Assembly: GCA_030593425.1 (NCBI GenBank)
Contig: JAUVHF010000081.1
Span: 1 to 6,920 of the forward strand
Source: Anaerolineales bacterium
GTDB taxonomy: Bacteria > Chloroflexota > Anaerolineae > UBA7937
Length of the DNA stretch: 6,920 bases
Direction of reading: 5' to 3'
Position 1 is the first letter of the stretch. Every line of letters starts with the position of its first letter. This document shows positions 1 through 4,616 of this stretch, piece after piece. A program made the translations under genes and the position numbers. The notes below the pieces were generated by a model. It made no database searches and was not told the DNA's origin. It worked only from the letters and a program-made list of their open reading frames with translations.

Positions 1-357
1 GTTTTCTTCATGCGTTACGCCAACGTGGTCATCGGCGGCATGATGGCTGGGTTGGCCGGAGCCTTCTTAACCCTGGAGGCAGTGGGCACCTTTGAGAAAC
101 TGATGAGTAACGGGCGGGGCTTCATCGCCCTGGCGGCCATGATCTTCGGCAACTGGAACCCCTTTGGTGGTTTCCTGGGTTCCTTGCTCTTCGCCTCGGC
201 CGATGCCATTCAGATCAAACTGGAGGTCATCGGCGTGGCCATCCCCCCCCAATTCTTCGACATGACCCCCTATATCGTGACCATGATCGTCCTAGCCGGC
301 CTCATCGGGCGGACCACTCCCCCGGCTGCCGATGGGCAACCTTATGAGAAGCAATAA
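1..357 (+). CDS. ABC transporter inner-membrane permease, nucleoside/simple-sugar type, C-terminal part (5' end outside window)
   Basis: This is the last 118 codons of a permease of the BPD_transp_2 family (the BmpD/NupQ/YufQ or RbsC-like group). The frame is open from base 1 (V-F-F-M-R-Y...), so the ATG at 10 is almost certainly internal. The visible features are the family's glycine-rich loop and helix (VIGGMMAGLAGAFL) and the segment GRGFIALAAMIFGNWNPFGG, which is characteristic of the second permease of nucleoside importers. Two hydrophobic helices and a short polar cytoplasmic tail follow. Such permeases pair with a second permease, a duplicated ATPase and a BMP-family binding lipoprotein, which would be expected upstream of this window. 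The substrate (nucleoside or sugar) cannot be fixed from this fragment. The stop TAA is followed after 29 bp by the menA-like gene on the same strand, so the two may be co-transcribed. Confidence 0.88.
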   Translation, partial: VFFMRYANVVIGGMMAGLAGAFLTLEAVGTFEKLMSNGRGFIALAAMIFGNWNPFGGFLGSLLFASADAIQIKLEVIGVAIPPQFFDMTPYIVTMIVLAGLIGRTTPPAADGQPYEKQ

Positions 358-386
358 CCCCATCTCGCCCTAGGCGGAAGTCTGAG

Positions 387-1304
387 ATGAGCGGAAAGTT
401 GAAACTTTGGCTACTAGAACTGCGGGCTCCCTTTTTCACCGCCTCCATCGTTCCCATGGTCCTGGGAGCGGTCATCGCTTGGCAGAAGGTGGGTACTCTC
501 CACGGGGGGTATTTTCTCTTGACCCTCATAGGAGGGGTGCTTCTCCACGCCGGCACCAACGTGGCCAACGACTACTTCGATCATCTGAACAGAACCGATG
601 AGATCAATATCGAATTCGTAAGTCCCTTCACCGGGGGCAGCCGGATGATTCAAGAGGGTCTATTAACCCCCCGAGAGGTGATCACCGAGGCTCTCATCCT
701 CTTCGCTCTGGGCAGCCTAATCGGTCTCTATTTAACCTGGGCTCGGGGACCAGCCGTCCTTCTTTTGGGGCTCATCGGCCTCTTCTCTGGCTTCTTCTAT
801 ACCGCACCCCCCATCTATCTAGCCAAATGGGGCATCGGTGAGTTCTTCGTGGGGCTCAACTTCGGCCTCCTCATGACCTTGGGTTCTTACTATGTACAGA
901 CCCGATCCCTGGCTTGGGAGCCTGTAGTGGCCGCCATCCCCGTAGCTTGCCTGATCGCCGCCGTCTTATGGATAAACGAATTCCAAGACACTCCTGCCGA
1001 CCACGCGGTGGGGAAAGACACTCTGGTAGCGAGACTGGGGAGAAGGAGGGCGGTAACCGGTTATATCTTTCTCATGGTCACCACATATCTCTCCATATTC
1101 TTAGCCGTAGCCTTAAGGGTTATCTCCCCCTTCACCCTCCTGGCTCTCCTTACCCTTCCCCTCGCTTGGAAGGCTATAGGCGTCGCTCGTCTCCATTACG
1201 ATGACCACCAGCGGCTCACCCCGGCCAACGCGACCACTATACAGATCCATATGGTGACCGGGCTCCTCCTCATCTTGGGTTACCTCCTCGATAAGGTGAT
1301 CTAG
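387..1304 (+). CDS. menA: 1,4-dihydroxy-2-naphthoate polyprenyltransferase-like protein (UbiA superfamily, MenA-type)
   Basis: This 305-residue integral membrane prenyltransferase has the usual MenA length. It should transfer a polyprenyl chain from its diphosphate to 1,4-dihydroxy-2-naphthoate, giving demethylmenaquinone. The first Asp-rich Mg-diphosphate motif is N61-D62-Y-F-D65, with a further Asp at D71. The second is around N197-E-F-Q-D201-x3-D205, followed by K210-D211. A conserved FTGGSRMIQ stretch lies at about residues 81-89. Hydrophobic helices alternate throughout (roughly 18-32, 41-56, 101-118, 122-140, 152-170, 179-197, 223-244, 247-263, 287-301). The ATG at 387 has a weak GGCGGAAG-type ribosome site 6 bp upstream. 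The menG gene follows after 19 bp, which strongly supports a menaquinone role. Other UbiA-family aromatic prenyltransferases share these motifs, so the exact acceptor is inferred mainly from that neighbour. Confidence 0.87.
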   Translation: MSGKLKLWLLELRAPFFTASIVPMVLGAVIAWQKVGTLHGGYFLLTLIGGVLLHAGTNVANDYFDHLNRTDEINIEFVSPFTGGSRMIQEGLLTPREVITEALILFALGSLIGLYLTWARGPAVLLLGLIGLFSGFFYTAPPIYLAKWGIGEFFVGLNFGLLMTLGSYYVQTRSLAWEPVVAAIPVACLIAAVLWINEFQDTPADHAVGKDTLVARLGRRRAVTGYIFLMVTTYLSIFLAVALRVISPFTLLALLTLPLAWKAIGVARLHYDDHQRLTPANATTIQIHMVTGLLLILGYLLDKVI

Positions 1305-1323
1305 ATCTTTCCGCCTCCATAAA

Positions 1324-2037
1324 ATGCCCAAACTCTACGCCACTCCTGAAGAGAAAGCCCACTATGTTCACCATATGTTCGCTCGCATCGCTAGCCGTTA
1401 CGACCTGACTAACAGGGTGCTCTCCTTGGGACAGGATCTGGGCTGGCGAAAAAAAGCGGCTCATCTTGCCCTTGCACCTCCCCAAGGCAGGGTTCTCGAT
1501 CTAGGCACCGGCACCGGAGAGATGGCTCTGCTCCTGGCCCAAGAGGGCTCTTATCGAGTCACGGCCTTGGATTTCTCCCCGCCCATGTTGGAGTTGGGGC
1601 GCCAAAGGGCTAAGGCTAGCGGCCTCTCCATCGACTTCCTAATAGGGGATGCCCTATCGCTGCCTTTCTCAGATCATCTCTTCGACCGCCTCATCTCCGC
1701 TTTCGTCCTGCGCAACCTGAAGAGCATCCCCCAAGGCCTAGCCGAGATGTGGCGTGTAGTGAGGTCGGGAGGGTATGTCATCTCCCTGGAACTCTTCAGG
1801 CCTCAAGGCAGGGCAATCCGCCCCCTCTACGATCTCTATCTCAATCGCCTGGCACCCCTCTTGGGCCAACTCATCACTGGTGAGGGTGAGGCTTATCGGT
1901 ACTTGCCCCTTTCCATCAAGGGGTTCTCAACTCCCCAGAAACTGGTCCAGGCTATGGAGAGAGCCGGCCTGGTGGAGGTGGAATATTTCCTCTCTACCCG
2001 GGGCATAGCCGCCATCCACAGGGGACGCAAACCCTAG
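1324..2037 (+). CDS. menG: Demethylmenaquinone methyltransferase (MenG/UbiE family)
   Basis: This 237-residue class I SAM-dependent methyltransferase is of normal UbiE/MenG length. It should carry out the final C-methylation of demethylmenaquinone to menaquinone. The N-terminal signature MFARIASRYDLTNRVLSLG (18-36) is typical of the family. SAM motif I is VLDLGTGTG (57-65), the ribose-binding acid is probably D83 in ALDFS, and GDA at 108-110 is the adenine-side motif. LRN (129-131) and the EMWRVVRSGG stretch (141-150) match the UbiE pattern. The C-terminal half keeps YRYLPLSI (191-198) and ends with the family's GIAAIHRG-K tail. The start is the first possible one, because an in-frame TGA lies at 1297-1299 and no other start codon follows before 1324. 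It has no convincing Shine-Dalgarno, so translation may depend on coupling to menA 19 bp upstream. In a menaquinone-only organism the menG name is preferable to ubiE. Confidence 0.93.
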   Translation: MPKLYATPEEKAHYVHHMFARIASRYDLTNRVLSLGQDLGWRKKAAHLALAPPQGRVLDLGTGTGEMALLLAQEGSYRVTALDFSPPMLELGRQRAKASGLSIDFLIGDALSLPFSDHLFDRLISAFVLRNLKSIPQGLAEMWRVVRSGGYVISLELFRPQGRAIRPLYDLYLNRLAPLLGQLITGEGEAYRYLPLSIKGFSTPQKLVQAMERAGLVEVEYFLSTRGIAAIHRGRKP

Positions 2038-2044
2038 CCGGTTC

Positions 2045-2072
2045 TTGCCTTCCTCGAAGAAGGTGATATAAT
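2045..2072 (+). promoter_or_regulatory. Sigma-70-type promoter with extended -10, upstream of the lipoprotein gene
   Basis: The -35 element TTGCCT (2045-2050) and a perfect -10 TATAAT (2067-2072) are separated by 16 bp. A TG at 2064-2065 makes an extended -10 (TGATATAAT). Transcription would start near 2079, giving a leader of about 24 nt before the ATG at 2103. It lies in the 65-bp gap after menG, so the lipoprotein probably has its own promoter. The assignment is from consensus matching only. Confidence 0.68.
2048..2063. repeat. Short inverted repeat in the promoter spacer (CCTTC-N6-GAAGG), possible operator
   Basis: CCTTC at 2048-2052 is the exact reverse complement of GAAGG at 2059-2063, with a 6-nt centre. 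It begins inside the -35 and ends at the base before the extended -10 TG, where a repressor could block RNA polymerase. It lacks a following T-run, so it is not a terminator for menG. A 5-bp arm can occur by chance, and no regulator is encoded in the window. Confidence 0.25.
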
Positions 2073-2087
2073 TCTGGCAACCTAGGG

Positions 2088-2098
2088 AAGGAGAGGAG
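2088..2098 (+). promoter_or_regulatory. Ribosome binding site of the lipoprotein gene
   Basis: The purine run AAGGAGAGGAG contains AAGGAG (2088-2093), 9 nt before the ATG at 2103, and a second GGAG (2095-2098) only 4 nt before it. This is the strongest Shine-Dalgarno in the window and fixes the start codon. Confidence 0.8.
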
Positions 2099-2102
2099 TT
2101 TC

Positions 2103-2774
2103 ATGAAGAAGAGCGTTCCCCTGGCTTTGTTGGTCTTGCTAGCGATTCTGGGCTGCTCTTTTGGCGGTCTCCTAGCCCAAGCCCCTACGCCCACACCCAC
2201 TCGAACGTTAAGGCCTACCTTTACCGCCACACCCACCGATACCCCTACACCGGTGGCCACCGATACCCCTACGCCTACCGATACCCCTACACCTACGGAG
2301 ACCCCCACCGATACGCCCATACCCACCCCTGCTCCCACATCACCTCCCACTGTCACGCCAACTCCCAAACCTCCCACTGCCACGCCCACGCCTAAGCCAC
2401 CCACCCCCACTCCCAAACCAGCCTATGAGTTTCTGTACGAACAAGGGAGTATGCAACAGGCCCTCAACTGTGGCACTATCTACATCGAAGGGTTCGTCAT
2501 AGGGCAAGGGGGTACCCCGGCCAGCAACATCAGAGTGCGTCTTCGCTGGTTCAACCTCGTCGATCACAAGCCTACCAAAGGCGACGGTAGTTGGGGGTTT
2601 TCTCCCTATGGCAACTACATCCAAAACCCCCACCTTTTCAAAACCCCGGCCACTTTCTTGGTTGATATAGTGGACGATGCAGGCAATCCCCGCTCCGATA
2701 CCCTGCAAATCGACTTTGTCGATTGCGAAGTGTACGGCCAGTTCACCAACATCAGGTTTATATATCAGTATTAG
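2103..2774 (+). CDS. Secreted lipoprotein with a Thr/Pro-rich linker and a small C-terminal beta-type domain of unknown function
   Basis: This 223-residue protein is probably anchored on the outer face of the membrane and is not a recognised enzyme. Residues 1-17 form a Lys-Lys/hydrophobic signal peptide ending in the lipobox-like I-L-G-C, so Cys18 is the likely lipidated residue. Residues 28-106 are a low-complexity linker of TP, TDTPTP, TETP and PKPP units, probably extended and possibly O-glycosylated. Residues 108-223 form a compact domain with alternating hydrophobic strands (TIYIEGFVIG, IRVRLRWFN, TFLVDIVDDAG, TLQIDFVDC). It looks like a carboxypeptidase-regulatory or Ig-like beta-sandwich. 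Its two cysteines (C123 and C208) could form a disulfide. The linker would hold this domain away from the membrane, where it might bind a polysaccharide or the cell wall; that role is inference. The gene has its own promoter and a downstream hairpin, so it appears monocistronic. Confidence 0.85.
   Translation: MKKSVPLALLVLLAILGCSFGGLLAQAPTPTPTRTLRPTFTATPTDTPTPVATDTPTPTDTPTPTETPTDTPIPTPAPTSPPTVTPTPKPPTATPTPKPPTPTPKPAYEFLYEQGSMQQALNCGTIYIEGFVIGQGGTPASNIRVRLRWFNLVDHKPTKGDGSWGFSPYGNYIQNPHLFKTPATFLVDIVDDAGNPRSDTLQIDFVDCEVYGQFTNIRFIYQY
2188..2424 (+). repeat. Degenerate Thr-Pro-coding tandem repeat inside the lipoprotein gene
   Basis: This tract is built of 6-bp units (ACNCCN, coding Thr-Pro) and keeps the reading frame. 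A longer near-identical unit, ACCGATACCCCTAC, begins at 2235, 2259 and 2277, and a variant (ACCGATACGCCCAT) begins at 2307. The spacings of 24, 18 and 30 bp are all multiples of six. The tract can therefore gain or lose dipeptides by slippage or recombination without a frameshift. Confidence 0.85.
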
Positions 2775-2803
2775 GCCCGTCTTGGCCAGAGATATGATTA
2801 AGA

Positions 2804-2838
2804 CAAGGACGCTCACTAATGAGCGTCCTTGCTCTCTT
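2804..2838 (+). terminator. Strong hairpin terminator after the lipoprotein gene
   Basis: A perfect 12-bp inverted repeat, CAAGGACGCTCA (2804-2815) and TGAGCGTCCTTG (2820-2831), encloses a 4-nt CTAA loop. It begins 29 bp after the stop codon and is followed by pyrimidine-rich CTCTCTT (2832-2838) rather than a clean T-run. The stem is stable and well placed between two transcription units, so termination is the simplest role. The weak T-tract means it may instead act mainly as an mRNA 3'-end stabiliser. Confidence 0.75.
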
Positions 2839-2844
2839 GAGGGT

Positions 2845-2873
2845 TTGCGACGGTTTGTTCCGTGAAGTATAAT
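2845..2873 (+). promoter_or_regulatory. Sigma-70-type promoter for the hydrolase-glycosyltransferase pair
   Basis: The -35-like TTGCGA (2845-2850) and a perfect TATAAT (2868-2873) are 17 bp apart, the optimal spacing. The start point would be near 2880, about 24 nt before the TTG start at 2904. It lies just after the lipoprotein's terminator hairpin, as expected for the start of a new unit. A small inverted repeat, ACGG-N6-CCGT (2850-2863), sits in the spacer. Confidence 0.66.
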
Positions 2874-2889
2874 CGACCTACCATCTAAA

Positions 2890-2906
2890 GGGAGAAACCG
2901 ATATTG
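2890..2906 (+). promoter_or_regulatory. Ribosome binding site and TTG start codon of the glycoside hydrolase
   Basis: GGGAG at 2890-2894 lies 9 nt before the TTG at 2904-2906. The TTG is followed by Arg-Ser-Arg and a long hydrophobic segment, which makes a normal N-terminal membrane anchor. No ATG or GTG start keeps that anchor, so the TTG start is preferred. Confidence 0.7.
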
Positions 2907-4616
2907 AGATCGCGAGCCCCCATCCTGGGCTACATCCTCCTCTCCATTATCTTGGCTAGCCTCTTAATACTCTTACTCTTTCGCGCCTCCAACCATAACT
3001 TCCTCCGCAACTGGACCGGGGAAGAGAGTTTCAAGGAACAAGTTAAGGGGCTGGGGGCTCTCCTTTTGATCCGCCTCACCCATGCCCCTCCAGAGACGGC
3101 CCCTTACGCACCCATCGCCCAGGTGAGCCTTAACCCCTATGCTGTCAACACCTTCCTAGAGCAGGAGGTGGAGGAGGCGAAGATCAGGCGCTCTCTTCAG
3201 ATGATTAGGGATGCCGGCTTTCATTGGATACGCCAGCAGTTCCCCTGGGAGGATATAGAGATCCATGGAAAGGGGGATTTCCAGGACCGCCGCACTCAAC
3301 CTCCCAAATCGGCCTGGGAGAAATATGACCGCATAGTGGAGTTGGCCCAGGAATACGGTTTGGAGATAATCGCCCGGCTGGATAACCCCCCTGCCTGGAG
3401 CCGAGCAAAGGGGGATGCTCTTGGCACTTTCGCCCCCCCGGATGATCTGAACGACTTCGGGGATTTCGTCTACGCCGTGGTCAGCCGATACCGAGGGCGG
3501 ATCAAATATTATCAGATCTGGAACGAGCCGAACATCTATCCCGAATGGGGGGAACAGCCTGTCGATCCCGTGGCCTACACCCAACTCCTAAAGGTGGGCT
3601 ACACTCGGGCCAAAGAGGCGGACCCAGAAGCGGTGATCATAAGCGCGGGGCTGGCCCCCACCACGGAGATGGGGCCCAAAAACCTGAGCGATCTGGTATT
3701 CCTCCAAAAGATGTACGATGCCGGGGCCAAGGGTTACTTCGATATCATCTCCGTCCAAGGGTACGGCCTTTGGACCGGGCCCGACGACCGACGGGTAGAC
3801 CCTTCCCGAACTAACTTCTCCCGCCCCCTGCTAATTCGGGAGATAATGGTCAGAAACGGAGATGCGGATAAGCCCATCTGGGCAGCGGAGGTGGGATGGA
3901 ACGCCTTGCCCCAGGGGTTTCCAGGCACGCCGGTCTACGGTCGTGTTGGTGAGGAGTTGCAAGCCCAGTACGCCGTCCGAGCCTACGAGCGAGCCCAGGA
4001 GGAATGGCCCTGGATGGGGGTGATGTCTTACTGGTTCTTCAAGCGGGCTGATGATAGGGAGAAGGACCAACCCTTCTACTATTTCCGTTTGGTGGAGCCC
4101 GACTTCACGCCCCACCCCGTATACTGGGCTCTAAAAGAGTTGGCCACCAGCCAGCCAGTAGTGGGACTGGGGTACAAGCAAGAGGATCACTGGGCTCTGA
4201 CCTATGGCGGTCGTTGGGAGACTGAGTTCGACGAGAGCGCCTCCCTCGGCGCCTACCGAGTCGGCTTCCCTGAAGATACCCTCTCCTTCACCTTCCGAGG
4301 CACAGACCTATCCTTCTTAGTGGTCAGGGACGAGCGCTCCGGCATCTTAGAGGCCGTCGTAGAGGGTCAAAGAAGGGAATATGACCTCTCCAGTCTCCGG
4401 ACAGGATATCAGGTCGAGGTGCCTATAGTGAAAGGGCTAGCCGATGGCCAGCACCAAGTGGAGATCACCGTGGTCAGCGACCAAGTGGCCATCGATGGCT
4501 TATTAGTCCGTCGCACCTCTACCTACCTCATACGCCGCTCCCTCGGCCTCTTCACCGTTGCGGCTCTGCTCGCCATCCTAGGGTACTTATTATGGTCTCG
4601 TCCAAGAGAAATCTAG
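2904..4616 (+). CDS. Membrane-anchored clan GH-A glycoside hydrolase (GH39/GH5-like) with C-terminal beta domain and second transmembrane segment
   Basis: This 570-residue protein has a (beta/alpha)8 glycosidase catalytic domain probably facing the outside. Residues 6-26 are a hydrophobic N-terminal anchor. The barrel runs from about 74 to 412. It contains HWIRQQFPWEDIE (107-119), the acid/base site W206-N-E208-P (clan GH-A NEP motif), and the nucleophile strand W326-A-A-E329-V-G-W. Both catalytic glutamates are therefore present. Residues about 428-538 look like a beta-sandwich, perhaps for substrate binding. Residues 545-564 form a second transmembrane helix followed by a short basic tail, giving an N-in, C-in topology with the enzyme held at both ends. 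The substrate is unknown; GH39, GH5 and related clan GH-A families cannot be separated by eye. The last 25 bp overlap the next gene, a membrane glycosyltransferase, suggesting joint work on a surface or exported glycan, much as PslG (GH39) accompanies Psl polysaccharide synthesis in Pseudomonas. That analogy is inference. Confidence 0.87.
   Translation: MRSRAPILGYILLSIILASLLILLLFRASNHNFLRNWTGEESFKEQVKGLGALLLIRLTHAPPETAPYAPIAQVSLNPYAVNTFLEQEVEEAKIRRSLQMIRDAGFHWIRQQFPWEDIEIHGKGDFQDRRTQPPKSAWEKYDRIVELAQEYGLEIIARLDNPPAWSRAKGDALGTFAPPDDLNDFGDFVYAVVSRYRGRIKYYQIWNEPNIYPEWGEQPVDPVAYTQLLKVGYTRAKEADPEAVIISAGLAPTTEMGPKNLSDLVFLQKMYDAGAKGYFDIISVQGYGLWTGPDDRRVDPSRTNFSRPLLIREIMVRNGDADKPIWAAEVGWNALPQGFPGTPVYGRVGEELQAQYAVRAYERAQEEWPWMGVMSYWFFKRADDREKDQPFYYFRLVEPDFTPHPVYWALKELATSQPVVGLGYKQEDHWALTYGGRWETEFDESASLGAYRVGFPEDTLSFTFRGTDLSFLVVRDERSGILEAVVEGQRREYDLSSLRTGYQVEVPIVKGLADGQHQVEITVVSDQVAIDGLLVRRTSTYLIRRSLGLFTVAALLAILGYLLWSRPREI

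Noticed and set aside
10..12. ATG at 10 as the start of the first gene
   Set aside because: The frame is open to base 1, and the protein from here would lack most of the permease's membrane helices. The gene simply begins outside the window.
2048..2063. CCTTC-N6-GAAGG hairpin considered as the terminator of the menA-menG unit
   Set aside because: The stem is only 5 bp with no T-run after it, and it lies inside a promoter spacer. An operator or chance is likelier.
1994..2416. Minus-strand open frame rich in Gly-Val repeats
   Set aside because: It is the antisense shadow of the Thr/Pro-coding repeat in the lipoprotein gene and the end of menG. It has no ribosome site or recognisable domain.
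2188..2424. Repeat tract considered as a CRISPR array or non-coding satellite
   Set aside because: Units are short, degenerate and in-frame multiples of 6 bp coding Thr-Pro, with no unique spacers of constant length.
2340..2816. Minus-strand open frame of 158 codons
   Set aside because: It overlaps the lipoprotein and its terminator hairpin. The plus-strand gene has a promoter, ribosome site and signal peptide, and this frame has none of them.
2677..2865. Plus-strand 62-codon frame crossing the end of the lipoprotein and the hairpin
   Set aside because: It runs through the terminator and the -35 region of the next promoter and has no Shine-Dalgarno. It is not a credible gene.
3156..3584. 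Minus-strand open frame of 142 codons
   Set aside because: It lies entirely inside the glycoside hydrolase, whose catalytic motifs are intact in the + frame. The product resembles no known protein.
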